DNA of 64,000 nucleotides from a bacterium (GTDB taxonomy: Bacteria > Hinthialibacterota > Hinthialibacteria > OLB16): the NCBI GenBank assembly GCA_022072055.1, contig JAJVIK010000009.1, positions 124,001 through 188,000 on the forward strand, written 5' to 3'. Shown here in pieces: positions 1 to 8,746 of this stretch. The position numbers were made by a program, and so were the translations under genes. Below the pieces are notes generated by a model. That model made no database searches. It was not told where the DNA came from and saw only the letters and a list, made by a program, of their open reading frames with translations. Numbering within the stretch: position 1 is the first letter of the stretch; each line of letters begins with the position of its first letter.

Positions 1-1521
1 GGGGTATGCCGGCTCGTTAAACCGCCAACCCCCAATCCAAGATCCCACAATCCCCACGGTCAGACAGACCAGGATGCCATAGCAGGCCCGCATGTATGGG
101 AACATCTTGTAAGCCGGGTCGCCCGGCTTGATCTCGGAAATCACCCCATGCGCGAACGGGCGGATCACTTCGGGGTGGAATAAGGAGATCGTAACAAGGA
201 AAGTTCCGAGCAGTAGCACCGCGAGCGCGCCCGCACGGTTGAAGCCGCGCCACACAATCGCGAGGAACAGCGCGACCACGAGCGGGGGAGTAATCGCGGC
301 GGTGAAGGCCCCATGGGCGTCATAGATGGTCGCAAACCCGGCAAACACCGGCACCAGCGCAAGTCCGAAGGCCATGATCCCGACGCAGTGAACGCGCGCC
401 AAATTCAGATAGAAGCGGTCGGTCCTGCCGGGGAGCAGATAGGGGCGCCAGATATCATTGATCGCGATGGACGAAATCCCGTTCACCAAGGTGTCGGCGG
501 TGGACATCAGCGCCGCGATCAGCGCCGCCATGATCAGGCCGAACAGGCCCGGGAAGGTGGCCATGTGAGAGACTGTCACAAAGATCCGGGAGGCGTCCGA
601 ATTCTCGGGGAGGATTCCCACCGCGACCATCGCCCGCCCCACCAGGCCCGCGTTACAGACCGCGAAGGCCGCCACCGGCATCAGGAACAGGGAATTGAAC
701 AACACCGCCTTCTGGGCCTCGCGCGCGCTCTTCGCGGCCAGGAATCGCAAGACCATCCCCTGATTCACAAACCAGAATGCGAACGAGTTGGCGATCCCAT
801 CCTGCCAGAAAATTTTGATGAAGCTGATGCTGGACTTTCCAGCGAATTCTCCAAGGGAGTGGCGCGAATCCGGCGGTAGCGCGCCCCAGAACTCCCCGAT
901 CCCGCCAAGGTGATAAATCCCCGCGAAAAAGATGATGATCCCGCCGATCAGCATCAGAATCGCCTGGACAAGGTCAGTCATGATGACCGAGGCCTGCCCT
1001 CCGGCGGTGACATAAATCCCTGTGAAGACTGCCACCGCGATCGCGGCCGGGAGAATCTCCACCGACGGCATCAACGCGTTGACCGCCACCCCCAGCGTGT
1101 AGAGGTTGATTCCCACATACCCGAGGAGATAGAGCATGAGCAGAGCGGTGTAGAGGCTCCGCACCGTGGTCCCATAGCGCCGGTCGAAATACTCCGGGAT
1201 CGAGCGGATCTGGTTGTAGTAAATGATCGGGATCCAACCCAGCGCAAGCAGCGGCATCCACATCCAATCGTTCGTGTAAGTCTGGGTGGCCGCGAGACCG
1301 TACTTGAAAGCCGCCTCGGAGTACTTGATGAAACTGTACGAGCCGACCGTGGTGGCGACACCGGAGACCGCCACAAGCCACCAGGCGAATCGTCTCCCGG
1401 CGAAGAAGAAATCCGTGGTCGATTTCGTGTAACGCGCGAAATAGCTTCCAAACGCGAGGATCCCGATGAAGTAGACCACGATCACGGTGAGGTCCACCGT
1501 TGTCCCCAGGAAGCCGTGCAT
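1..1521 (-). CDS. Sodium:solute symporter (SSS family), C-terminus cut by window edge
   Basis: Inner-membrane cation-coupled uptake permease. At least 507 residues are visible from an ATG at 1519-1521 and the frame is still open at base 1, so the C-terminus is missing. The N-terminal helix reads VDLTVIVVYFIGIL, followed by the family segment TDFFFAGRRFAWW and, about residue 165, the SSS signature GGQASVIMTDLVQ. Many hydrophobic helices follow, consistent with the LeuT-type fold. The start overlaps the stop of the small upstream protein by one base (TGATG), so the two are probably translationally coupled. The substrate cannot be told from sequence; sugars, amino acids, pantothenate or nucleosides are all possible in this family. 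Confidence 0.9.
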   Translation of the reverse strand, partial: MHGFLGTTVDLTVIVVYFIGILAFGSYFARYTKSTTDFFFAGRRFAWWLVAVSGVATTVGSYSFIKYSEAAFKYGLAATQTYTNDWMWMPLLALGWIPIIYYNQIRSIPEYFDRRYGTTVRSLYTALLMLYLLGYVGINLYTLGVAVNALMPSVEILPAAIAVAVFTGIYVTAGGQASVIMTDLVQAILMLIGGIIIFFAGIYHLGGIGEFWGALPPDSRHSLGEFAGKSSISFIKIFWQDGIANSFAFWFVNQGMVLRFLAAKSAREAQKAVLFNSLFLMPVAAFAVCNAGLVGRAMVAVGILPENSDASRIFVTVSHMATFPGLFGLIMAALIAALMSTADTLVNGISSIAINDIWRPYLLPGRTDRFYLNLARVHCVGIMAFGLALVPVFAGFATIYDAHGAFTAAITPPLVVALFLAIVWRGFNRAGALAVLLLGTFLVTISLFHPEVIRPFAHGVISEIKPGDPAYKMFPYMRACYGILVCLTVGIVGSWIGGWRFNEPAYP

Positions 1522-1733
1522 CAAGGGCCTCCCCAAGCGGGAAGAACGAACTGGGTGAGGGCGTGGAAGGCGATGTAGGCGGCGTACCCCAGAATCAGGT
1601 ACCGCAGAACCTTGCGTCCGTCGCGGGTTTCAAGATCGAGCGCGCCCCGTTTTCGGGCAAGGATCAGGGAGCCGACGAAGACAAACCCGCCGACACCGTA
1701 GAGATAGAAAAAGGAAGTCCATTCGGTTCCCAT
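1521..1733 (-). CDS. Small two-helix membrane protein preceding the symporter
   Basis: A 70-residue protein starting at the ATG at 1731-1733, with two hydrophobic segments (about residues 5-24 and 45-63) separated by a basic stretch (ARKRGALDLETRDGRK). An upstream extension to 1811 is unlikely because it would run back into the MaoC gene. Its stop overlaps the symporter ATG by one base and the MaoC stop lies 13 bases upstream, so it sits inside an operon. Its position suggests a small accessory subunit of the symporter, but that is inference; no named family was recognised. Confidence 0.65.
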   Translation of the reverse strand: MGTEWTSFFYLYGVGGFVFVGSLILARKRGALDLETRDGRKVLRYLILGYAAYIAFHALTQFVLPAWGGP

Positions 1734-1746
1734 GGGGATGGTCGCT

Positions 1747-2211
1747 TCAGCGATAATACCGGAAAACCACCTCGACGACACAGGCGGGTTTTTCTTTTCC
1801 CTCGATCTCAACGACCACGCTGAGGGTGACCTGCACCCCTCCCTCGAAATCCTCCACCGCCTTGACCGTGGAGCGGGCGCGGATCCTCGTCCCCGCGAGG
1901 ACCGGCGCGGGGAACCGCGCCCGATTGAGGCCGTAGTTCACCGTGAGACGAGAGGGTTCCCGGATGGCGACCGATTCCCACAGGAGATGCGGAATCAGCG
2001 AAAGCGTGAGATACCCATGCGCCACCGGCCCGCCGAAGGGGGACTCCCGCGCGCAACGCTCCGGGTCGGTGTGGACCCATTGACTGTCCAATGTGGCCTC
2101 GGCAAACAGATTGATCCGTTCTTGAGCGACCTCGAACCAATCCGAGACCCCGATCTCCTCGCCCACATGGTCGCGGAGCGACTCCGGTTTGTCGAAGGTG
2201 GTCAAAGGCAT
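1747..2211 (-). CDS. MaoC-like (R)-specific enoyl-CoA hydratase
   Basis: A 154-residue single hot-dog-fold protein. The hydratase motif is visible as AEATLDSQWVHTDPERC, with the conserved Asp and His, followed by GPVAHGYLTLSLIP. Members hydrate trans-2-enoyl-CoA esters in beta-oxidation, polyhydroxyalkanoate supply or fatty acid modification. Length is normal for the single-domain form. It lies between a SprT-like protein and the symporter pair on the same strand. The acyl substrate is not predictable. Confidence 0.88.
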   Translation of the reverse strand: MPLTTFDKPESLRDHVGEEIGVSDWFEVAQERINLFAEATLDSQWVHTDPERCARESPFGGPVAHGYLTLSLIPHLLWESVAIREPSRLTVNYGLNRARFPAPVLAGTRIRARSTVKAVEDFEGGVQVTLSVVVEIEGKEKPACVVEVVFRYYR

Positions 2212-2250
2212 GGCGGGTCGGGCGCGGGGTCGGGAAGCCGATGCGCGAGC

Positions 2251-3111
2251 TCAGCGATAGTTCATCAGGAACGCTTCCGCGCTCGTGTAATGCGGGAACT
2301 GGCGCTCGGCCGCGCGGAACTCGCGGGTGTGCGCCCGCTTGCGCCCGCACACTGTCCGCACACCAATGCTGTGATGGAGCATCTCATGGTACAGAACCGC
2401 CTCCACCACATAACGCGGAACCTTGGGTCGATCCAGCTTGGCGTTGATCACGATCCTCGGAGGATCCGGGTAATACTTGCCCCAATAGCGCTTGGCGCGC
2501 TTGGCCGACCAATACACCGGAATCATCGGGAAACTCCCTCCGAAGTGCCGTTCGGAGAGCTCCCTCGCCATCGCCTCAAGGTCATACACCCTGCCCTGGG
2601 GCGGACGGCAGTGCCGGGATGGCTCGTGCTCCTTCGCGCGCTGCTGCTCACGGCGCGCCAGGGTTTCCGCCAGCCGCGCCTCCGCCTCCCGGCACAAGGA
2701 GGTTTCCTTGCGACGAACCGGGAGGCGCAGGAGCTTGCGGATCAGGACATTGCCGATGGCCTTGATGACCTCCTGAGGCTGGCGCTCGAAGTGATGGCTG
2801 ATTCGGATGCTCAACCGATCCCCGCGCGCCCGCACCGTGTGGGTCAGTCCGCTGTAACGGTAATAGTTCGCCTCCAGGCGAAACCCCTTGGTCGGCAGAC
2901 GATAGAGTTCATAGACCTCGTTGAGGGCGTCGCGATGATCCGAGGAAAGCGGGTACTCGCGCGGGTCGCGGGTCGGTCCCTCGCCCGGCTCCAGCCCCGA
3001 GGGCTCGAAGCTCGCCAGCAGGTCGGTGGGGCCATACCCCCCGCGAATTCTTCGCGCGCGGGATTCCGAGTGGATCACATTCTCAAACAAGAACTCCTGC
3101 CGAACGGTCAT
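2251..3111 (-). CDS. SprT-like zinc metalloprotease domain protein
   Basis: A 286-residue protein starting at the ATG at 3109-3111, two bases after the tmk stop; a GTG twelve bases upstream inside tmk is possible but less likely. The C-terminal third carries the zinc site: YHEMLHH (HExxH) followed by HTREF, which supplies a further His. This is the arrangement in SprT/Spartan-type gluzincin-like domains. The N-terminal 150 residues are basic and Arg-rich with no recognised domain. Relatives include DNA-protein crosslink proteases, but many bacterial SprT-like proteins are uncharacterised. Function beyond metalloprotease is not assigned. Confidence 0.75.
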   Translation of the reverse strand: MTVRQEFLFENVIHSESRARRIRGGYGPTDLLASFEPSGLEPGEGPTRDPREYPLSSDHRDALNEVYELYRLPTKGFRLEANYYRYSGLTHTVRARGDRLSIRISHHFERQPQEVIKAIGNVLIRKLLRLPVRRKETSLCREAEARLAETLARREQQRAKEHEPSRHCRPPQGRVYDLEAMARELSERHFGGSFPMIPVYWSAKRAKRYWGKYYPDPPRIVINAKLDRPKVPRYVVEAVLYHEMLHHSIGVRTVCGRKRAHTREFRAAERQFPHYTSAEAFLMNYR

Positions 3112-3113
3112 CG

Positions 3114-3725
3114 CTAAAGCCACTCCGAAACCACGTCAAAGGTCCGCTCGTGCAGCTCAAGCGCCGGGGCCGCGCCGTCCAGCAACAACCACCGCGCGCG
3201 GGAGGCTTCCCGCTCGATCACCGTCTTGTAGTTCTCGCTCACTCGCGCCAGGGCCTCCTCGCGCTCGAATATTTCCGCGGATTTCCCTCTTCGCGAGATT
3301 CGCTCCAGACAAACCTCGACCGGCGTGTCCAGGAACACCACCAGATCCGGTCGGGGGAAGAGGGAATTGAGGGCATCCAGCCAGTCGCGATCCTCGCCGT
3401 CCTGATACGCGAGAGTCGAGTACAGGTAACGATCCTGAACCACCCAGTCGCCTTGCTCGACGCGAACGAGAATTCCATCCTCACGGTACAGGTGGTGGGA
3501 GCGATCGGCGGTGAAGGCGAGCGCGAGGGAGCGACGGTCAAGCGGGAGCCCTCCGCGCAAGGCGGAGCGACAGATGGCGCCGAACGGACCCTCGGTCGGT
3601 TCGGCGGTTGCGAATACACGGCGGCCATTCTCAAGTTCGCGTTCAAGGCGCTCAACCAGCAGCCGGCATTGCGTGGTCGTGCCGGCGCCATCCACCCCTT
3701 CGAACACCACCCATTTCCCGCCCAT
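3114..3725 (-). CDS. tmk: Thymidylate kinase (dTMP kinase)
   Basis: Phosphorylates dTMP to dTDP for DNA synthesis. At 203 residues the length is standard. Visible motifs are FEGVDGAGTTTQ (P-loop), the DRY-like QDRYLYSTLAYQ and the lid FLDTPVEVCLERISRRGK. The P-loop lysine is replaced by threonine (GAGTTTQ instead of GAGKTTQ), which I confirmed on the nucleotide sequence. I recall the same variant in some other bacterial Tmk proteins, so activity is not excluded. It is first in a minus-strand group with the SprT-like gene two bases downstream. Confidence 0.9.
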   Translation of the reverse strand: MGGKWVVFEGVDGAGTTTQCRLLVERLERELENGRRVFATAEPTEGPFGAICRSALRGGLPLDRRSLALAFTADRSHHLYREDGILVRVEQGDWVVQDRYLYSTLAYQDGEDRDWLDALNSLFPRPDLVVFLDTPVEVCLERISRRGKSAEIFEREEALARVSENYKTVIEREASRARWLLLDGAAPALELHERTFDVVSEWL

Positions 3726-3863
3726 CCCCTTAGGCTCTTGCGTCTCTCCCCCAATGAGCTACACACAGTCTATCAAAAAAGTGAATGACAATGGAACCAC
3801 CTTTGCGTAACATGGAGGCGTTTTTCCATCGGCACTCGGTTTTGAAAGGAGGCGCCGCCGGAC

Positions 3864-4469
3864 ATGCGACCTCATCGATTCAACTCGCACTCGGGTTTCA
3901 CCTTGATCGAGCTTCTGATTGTCATTGCCATCGTCCTGATCCTGATCGCCATCGCGCTTCCGAATTTCCTCGAGGCGCGCATCCGCTCTCAGGTCACCAA
4001 GGTCAAGGGCGATGACCGTTCGATCATGACGGCCATGTACGCCTATTACACGCAGTGGAGGAAGTGGCTGCCGGACTCGCACGATCTTTGGGAAGCGGGC
4101 CGTCCGATCGGCAGTTGGGCGCTGATCTCGAACAAGTTCGAGGCCCCGGGCATCCGCTTGACAACCCCCAACAAGTTCATGACCGAGGTCCCCTACGATC
4201 CCTTCGTGACCCAGTACGAAATCGGCACCGCGGTGCCCGACGACACCGGGGTCAGCCAGCAGCTGGGAGTCTACTACCTGGGGACCTGGTCGGTGAACAA
4301 CTACAGACCGCCCGGGCACGAGCGCGCTCTCGGCTTCCTGTACTCCGTGGGACCCTCGTTGTCCTATTCCTGGAACACCCCCGGTTACGGCAACGCCTAC
4401 ATCACGGAATACAGCCCAACCAACGGGTCCAAAAGCCCCGGAGGGATTTGGACGTCGTCCAATTTGTGA
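3864..4469 (+). CDS. Prepilin-type protein with N-terminal cleavage/methylation signal
   Basis: A 201-residue protein starting at the ATG at 3864, preceded by a strong Shine-Dalgarno (AAGGAGG, 3846-3852, 11 bases away). The type IV prepilin signal is textbook: short basic leader, then G/FTLIELLIVIAI with Glu at +5 and a hydrophobic helix ending in LPNFLEAR. The remainder is a globular domain of about 150 residues with no Cys pairs. Such proteins are cleaved and methylated by a prepilin peptidase and assemble as (pseudo)pilins, or are simply anchored in the inner membrane. No pilus or secretion machinery is adjacent. A paralogue lies at 16244-16936. Confidence 0.88.
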   Translation: MRPHRFNSHSGFTLIELLIVIAIVLILIAIALPNFLEARIRSQVTKVKGDDRSIMTAMYAYYTQWRKWLPDSHDLWEAGRPIGSWALISNKFEAPGIRLTTPNKFMTEVPYDPFVTQYEIGTAVPDDTGVSQQLGVYYLGTWSVNNYRPPGHERALGFLYSVGPSLSYSWNTPGYGNAYITEYSPTNGSKSPGGIWTSSNL

Positions 4470-4473
4470 AGCC

Positions 4474-4998
4474 TTACATCCTTGGTATCGTCGATCCGCA
4501 GGCCCGATATGGGATGATCTTCTCGAACTCCTCGCGCGGGATCGAGGGACCTTGCGCCGAACAGTGTTGGTCAAACCAACCGGCGAGCTCCCGGGCCACC
4601 TGCTCGGCGTCACGGCTCTCGATGTGGCGGCGCTCCAGGATCCCGATAACCTGCTTGTTCTTGAGCAGCGCGATGCAGGGAGATGAGGGAGGGTAGCCCG
4701 CCAGATACTCGCGCGCGCGCGCCACCGCGAGCTTGTCCTGCCCCGCGAAGACTGTCGTGATTCGGTTTGGGATTCTCTCGCTCTGAAGCGCCAGCATGGC
4801 CCCCGGACGGGCGTTCCCCGCGGCGCATCCACAGACCGAATTGATGACCAGAAGCACGGTCTCTTCCCCCGAATCAAAGGCCTGATCAACCTCCTCCGGG
4901 GTCAACAACTCCTTGAAGCCGACACGGACCAACTCCTCTCGCATGGGTCGCACCATGTCCGGGTCATAGGTCGGGCCATACATCGCAATGTTGGTCAT
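4474..4998 (-). CDS. BrxA/BrxB-family bacilliredoxin
   Basis: A 174-residue thioredoxin-fold protein of the YphP/YqiW (DUF1094) family. The redox centre is the CGC of VINSVCGCAAGNARPG. Family members remove bacillithiol from S-bacillithiolated proteins or act as disulfide isomerases. Bacilliredoxins about this long occur outside Firmicutes too, where the thiol partner is often unknown. The gene converges on the prepilin gene with only four bases between the stops, and its ATG is at 4996-4998. There is a C-terminal extension of about 30 residues relative to the shortest homologues. Confidence 0.88.
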   Translation of the reverse strand: MTNIAMYGPTYDPDMVRPMREELVRVGFKELLTPEEVDQAFDSGEETVLLVINSVCGCAAGNARPGAMLALQSERIPNRITTVFAGQDKLAVARAREYLAGYPPSSPCIALLKNKQVIGILERRHIESRDAEQVARELAGWFDQHCSAQGPSIPREEFEKIIPYRACGSTIPRM

Positions 4999-5099
4999 CC
5001 TGACACTCCTTCTCTTGATTGTGTGAGGGTGGTCGCGGCCGCCACCCGATAGGCCTTCAGTTTAATCTCGAACGGACCCCTCGGCAATGGCAAGGGCGC

Positions 5100-5843
5100 T
5101 CACCCCTCCGCCATCAGCTCATCCGGAATGTCGGCGTTGGTATAGACATTCTGGACATCGTCGTTGTCCTCGAGCAGGTCGATCAGCTTGAGACAGGTCT
5201 CCGCCTGTTTCCCTTCAAGGGCCACCGTGTTCTGTGGAATGCGCGTGACCTCGGCGGACTCCACCGGAAGGCCAGCGGACTCCATCGCGGCCTTGACCTT
5301 CTCGACCTCATAGGGGTCGGTGAGGACCTCGATGGTGTCCCCCTCGTTCTTGACATCCTCCGCTCCGGCTTCCAGCGCCACCTCCATCACCCGGTCCTCG
5401 CTCACCTTGGCGGGATCGAAGGAGATCACCCCCCGCTTGGTGAAAATCCATCCGACACAGCCGGATTCCCCCATGTTCCCCCCATACTTGCTGAACAGAT
5501 GGCGAACCTCGCCGACCGTGCGGTTGCGGTTCTCGGTCAGGGTTTCGACATAGACCGCCACCCCCCCCGGGCCATAGCCCTCGTAGGCGATCTCCTCATA
5601 TTCCACATTGCCCGACTCCCCGCTGGCCTTCTTGATCGCGCGGTCGATGTTGTCGGCGGGCATGTTGACCGACTTGGCGGCGAGAATCGCGGTCCGCAGG
5701 CGCGGGTTGCCCTCCGGGTCGGCGCCACCCATCCGCACCGCGACCTGGATCTCTTTGATCATCTTGGTGAAGATCTTGCCGCGCTTGGCGTCGATCTTCG
5801 CCTTCTTCCGTTTGATCTGGGCCCATTTGGAATGGCCTGCCAT
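5100..5843 (-). CDS. YebC/PmpR-family protein
   Basis: A 247-residue protein beginning [14 protein letters not shown], the family hallmark, with [13 protein letters not shown] and [16 protein letters not shown] following. The length is typical. Members are reported as DNA-binding transcriptional regulators (YebC/PmpR) or, for the YeeN/TACO1 branch, as translation activators that relieve ribosome stalling at proline stretches. Which role applies here is not decidable from sequence. It appears monocistronic: 101 bases separate it from the downstream bacilliredoxin, and a terminator-bearing structured element lies upstream on the same strand. Confidence 0.95.
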   Translation of the reverse strand: MAGHSKWAQIKRKKAKIDAKRGKIFTKMIKEIQVAVRMGGADPEGNPRLRTAILAAKSVNMPADNIDRAIKKASGESGNVEYEEIAYEGYGPGGVAVYVETLTENRNRTVGEVRHLFSKYGGNMGESGCVGWIFTKRGVISFDPAKVSEDRVMEVALEAGAEDVKNEGDTIEVLTDPYEVEKVKAAMESAGLPVESAEVTRIPQNTVALEGKQAETCLKLIDLLEDNDDVQNVYTNADIPDELMAEG

Positions 5844-5978
5844 GGTGATTCCTTCCTTGAGCGCGTGTGGCGCGAGTCACCTTCTCTGGATCTGCCGGAA
5901 AATAACACGCCCATTTGCGGAGAGACAAGGAACCTCGACGCTCTTCACGGCTTCATGTCGCAAGGGTTCTCGAAGAGC

Positions 5979-6006
5979 AAAAAAAAGGGGCCCGAAGGAG
6001 AGCCCC
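5979..6006 (-). terminator. Strong Rho-independent terminator, minus strand
   Basis: Read on the minus strand, GGGGCTC (6006-6000) pairs with GGGCCCC (5993-5987) around the loop TCCTTC, followed directly by eight Ts (5986-5979). It ends a minus-strand transcript coming from about 6.0-6.2 kb where no protein gene exists, which argues for an RNA product or for an attenuated leader of yebC 135 bases further on. Confidence 0.85.
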
Positions 6007-6073
6007 GTAGACTGTAGGGTCAGGCGAGTTCCACTGGGTTGACAGCCGACCCGAAGGATCTCGCCCGCCTACC
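6007..6073 (-). ncRNA. Candidate structured RNA ending at the terminator
   Basis: Directly upstream of the terminator on the minus strand is a nested hairpin: GTAGG/CCTAC (6068-6072 with 6014-6018), GGCGAG/CTCGCC (6060-6065 with 6023-6028) and an inner GGGT/ACCC (6049-6052 with 6036-6039). No protein frame explains it. I could not match it to tmRNA, 6S, SRP or RNase P RNA. It may be a small RNA, or a leader element of yebC. The 5' end is unknown; a further stem, CGTTG/CAACG, is visible near 6085-6105. Confidence 0.4.
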
Positions 6074-6342
6074 GAGGATGGTCGTTGTCTGTTTGTTCAA
6101 CGCGACACCTCTAGTAACGCAGCAACCGGGCCAGATTGACTTGTCACCTCTATCTCCGCGAATTCGTTGGAAATGCCCCATTCCCGAATTGCTTGGCACT
6201 CCGGGGAGGACTTGAAGCGGGGGAGGGTGTTATCAAGGCTGACAAACATCTATTCAACGCCTCTTCCTGTCCGGAAATCCTGGTTCCGCCGAAAGACTTT
6301 CCACTACCCAGACGCCCGGGCTCCCCATAGGATTCTCGCGCC
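6074..6342. other. Gap between structured RNA and HAF gene, no gene seen
   Basis: Together with the RNA element this forms a 499-base gap between yebC and the HAF-repeat gene. I see no convincing protein frame and no clear -10/-35 pair. The promoters of the RNA (minus) and of the HAF gene (plus) should lie here. Confidence 0.5.
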
Positions 6343-7482
6343 ATGCGCGGACGATTCCGGTTGGCGCTCCTGGGCGGCATTCTCCTAGCCCTCTTGGCGT
6401 GGACCACCCATATAAGAATACGCAATGCCCCCGAGCCGCGTTACAAGATCCTCGACCTCGGTCCCCTGGGGCTGTCCGCCATCTTTCCGAGGGCCCTCAA
6501 TGAGGAGGGACACATTGTCGGGATGTTCCTGCACGGAACCGAAAGCTCCGGCTTTCTTTGGACGGAAAAGGAGGGCTTTACAAACCTCTCCGAGGAGGCG
6601 GGACTCCTCACCGATAGCACGGAATCCCAAGCGGTGGCGCTTGGCGATTCCGGGGAAATCCTCTTGACCGCCAAGCTCCCAGGCGAGATCCACCTTCTCC
6701 TTCGCCGAAACCCATCCGGTGAGATCGAAGAGCTCCATCGCGGCCCGGATCGGTGCGAGACACTCGGCCTGGCCGGAGATGGAAAAGTGGTCGCCACTTT
6801 TCGTGAGATGGGAGTCAATCGCTCGCGGACTTTTCTCTGGCAAGAGGGGATCCAGGGGTCGCTGATCTCCGATTCCAGCCCGGACTGCCTTTACTGCGGC
6901 GCCAATGGAATCAATCGCGAGGGTTGGATAGTCGGGCGGACAGGTCTGCCCGAGGGGCCGGGGGCTTTCCTGCTGGAACCGGGAGGAGTTCCCCAGGCGC
7001 TGTCGGGCCTGGATTGGCTCTCAGACACCATCGCGCTCGACATTAACGACCGGGGACAAGTCGTGGGGACCGGCCCGATGGAGTCCGATGAGGTCAAGGG
7101 CTTTCTTTGGTCCAAGGAGCTGGGAGGGGCGCGCCTCGAGGATTCCGAAGCCTTATCGGTGTTTCCACAAGCCTTGAACACCGCCGGCCTCATTGTCGGG
7201 TACTACCGCTATTCCGTGTGGAAGACCAAGAAACAGCGCCTGACCCTCGCCCGCTATGCCACCCTGTTTGGCATGCGCGGGCCCAGGCTGCGCGGCTACG
7301 CCCGCGCGTGCATTTGGGAAGACGGTAAACGCTTCAACTTGAACGAACTGATTCCGGACAACCCGGACTGGGACAACCTCTATGCTGCGACCGACATCAA
7401 TAACTCCGGAAGAATTATCGGCCACGGCCTGCTCCGCACCGGCGAGTCGCGCGGGTTCCTGCTCACCCCGATCGGGCAATAG
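6343..7482 (+). CDS. HAF-repeat extracellular/cell-surface protein
   Basis: A 379-residue protein with an N-terminal signal or anchor helix (RLALLGGILLALLAW) after a basic start. The rest consists of repeats with the pattern of the HAF family: ALNEEGHIVGMFL, SGFLWTEKEG, DINDRGQVVGTG, GFLWSKELGG, ALNTAGLIVGYY, INNSGRIIGHG. The opening YKILDLGPLG is characteristic. Function of the family is unknown; a beta-propeller-like secreted domain is likely. Its stop overlaps the convergent purD stop by 20 bases. Confidence 0.8.
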   Translation: MRGRFRLALLGGILLALLAWTTHIRIRNAPEPRYKILDLGPLGLSAIFPRALNEEGHIVGMFLHGTESSGFLWTEKEGFTNLSEEAGLLTDSTESQAVALGDSGEILLTAKLPGEIHLLLRRNPSGEIEELHRGPDRCETLGLAGDGKVVATFREMGVNRSRTFLWQEGIQGSLISDSSPDCLYCGANGINREGWIVGRTGLPEGPGAFLLEPGGVPQALSGLDWLSDTIALDINDRGQVVGTGPMESDEVKGFLWSKELGGARLEDSEALSVFPQALNTAGLIVGYYRYSVWKTKKQRLTLARYATLFGMRGPRLRGYARACIWEDGKRFNLNELIPDNPDWDNLYAATDINNSGRIIGHGLLRTGESRGFLLTPIGQ

Positions 7483-8746
7483 CGCGGCGACCGATATCCC
7501 TTCGGAAACTCATTCCCTCAAACCGAACCTGCTCCACCGCGCGATAGGCCCGCTCGATGGCCGCGCGGACCGAGTCGCCGCGCGCGGTGACTCCCAGCAC
7601 CCGCCCCCCGGCGGTCACCACCCTTCCGCTCTCATCGAACCGGGTGCCTGCGTGAAACACGACCACCTCTGGGTCTCTTCGTAGGCTCTCCAGACCCTCG
7701 ATGAGCCGTCCCTTGGGATAGCTTCCGGGATACCCCTCGGAGGCAAGAACCACGCACACAGCGGCCCCTCGCGCCGCGCGGATCGGACCGAACGCTTGGA
7801 GTCCCCCACTCGCCGCGGCATGAAAGAGTTCGAACAGATCGTTCTCGACCATCGGGAGCACGGCCTGAGTCTCCGGGTCGCCCATCCGGCAGTTGAACTC
7901 CAACACCTTCGGACCGCCCGAGGTCAACATCATTCCGGCATAGAGCACCCCGACATAGGGGGTTCCCGCCCGGGCCATCCCCGCCATCGTGGGCTGGAGC
8001 ACTTCCCTCTCCACCCTCGCGCGCAGCTCCTCGGTGAGCGCGGGCGCCGGGGAATAGGCCCCCATTCCTCCCGTGTTCGGACCCTGATCGTTGTCCAGCA
8101 GCCGCTTGTGGTCCTGTGAGGATGGGAGGGTGAGGAAGCTCGTTCCATCACAGATCGCCAGCACCGACACCTCTTCCCCTTCCAGGTATTCCTCAATGAC
8201 CACACGGCCACCCGCTTCTCCAAACGCGCGACTCTCAAAACACTCCGAAAGCGCCCGTGCGGCGGTGGCGACATCGAGGGCCACGGTCACCCCTTTGCCC
8301 GCCGCAAGCCCATCGGCCTTCACCACAATCGGCGCGCCCTCCTTCCGCACATAAGCCAGGGCCGGCTCCAGGGCATCAAAAGTCTCCGAGCGCGCGGTGG
8401 GGATGCCATTCGCGCGCATGAACTCCTTGGCGAAATGCTTCGAGCCTTCAAGGCGCGCCGCGGCTTCGGTGGGTCCGAAAACCAAACGGCCTCCCTCCCG
8501 GAAACGGTCTACAATCCCCGCAACCAGAGGCGCCTCCGGCCCGACCACTGTCAGGTCGATCCGCTCCTCTTCGGCGAAGCCCAGCAGTCCATCGAGGTCC
8601 TCCGAAAGAATCGGGACATTTGCCCCCACCTGGGCCGTTCCCGGGTTGCCGGGCGCGATGTACAACCGGGTGACCTTGGGGCTTTGAGCGAGTTTCCAAG
8701 CCAGGGCGTGCTCTCGCCCGCCGCTCCCGATCACTAGAACCTTCAT
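7463..8746 (-). CDS. purD: Phosphoribosylamine--glycine ligase (GAR synthetase)
   Basis: ATP-grasp enzyme of purine synthesis that joins glycine to phosphoribosylamine. 427 residues from the ATG at 8744-8746, which overlaps the purQ stop (ATGA). Motifs: MKVLVIGSGGREHALAWKL at the N-terminus, VVGPEAPLVAGIVDRF, KADGLAAGKGVTVA and the metal-binding EFNCRMGDPETQAV. An upstream extension of the frame is an artefact of antisense overlap with purQ. Last gene of the long minus-strand operon; its stop overlaps the HAF gene. Confidence 0.97.
   Translation of the reverse strand: MKVLVIGSGGREHALAWKLAQSPKVTRLYIAPGNPGTAQVGANVPILSEDLDGLLGFAEEERIDLTVVGPEAPLVAGIVDRFREGGRLVFGPTEAAARLEGSKHFAKEFMRANGIPTARSETFDALEPALAYVRKEGAPIVVKADGLAAGKGVTVALDVATAARALSECFESRAFGEAGGRVVIEEYLEGEEVSVLAICDGTSFLTLPSSQDHKRLLDNDQGPNTGGMGAYSPAPALTEELRARVEREVLQPTMAGMARAGTPYVGVLYAGMMLTSGGPKVLEFNCRMGDPETQAVLPMVENDLFELFHAAASGGLQAFGPIRAARGAAVCVVLASEGYPGSYPKGRLIEGLESLRRDPEVVVFHAGTRFDESGRVVTAGGRVLGVTARGDSVRAAIERAYRAVEQVRFEGMSFRRDIGRRAIARSG

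Noticed and set aside
313-1578. Long plus-strand open frames rich in His, Asp, Arg and Gly
   Set aside because: Antisense to the SSS symporter; composition is that of high-GC shadow frames and the minus strand encodes clear membrane motifs.
7100-7700. Upstream extensions of purD, purQ, panC and the prepilin genes
   Set aside because: These frames stay open only because of GC-rich shadow coding; starts at coupled ATGs match family N-termini.
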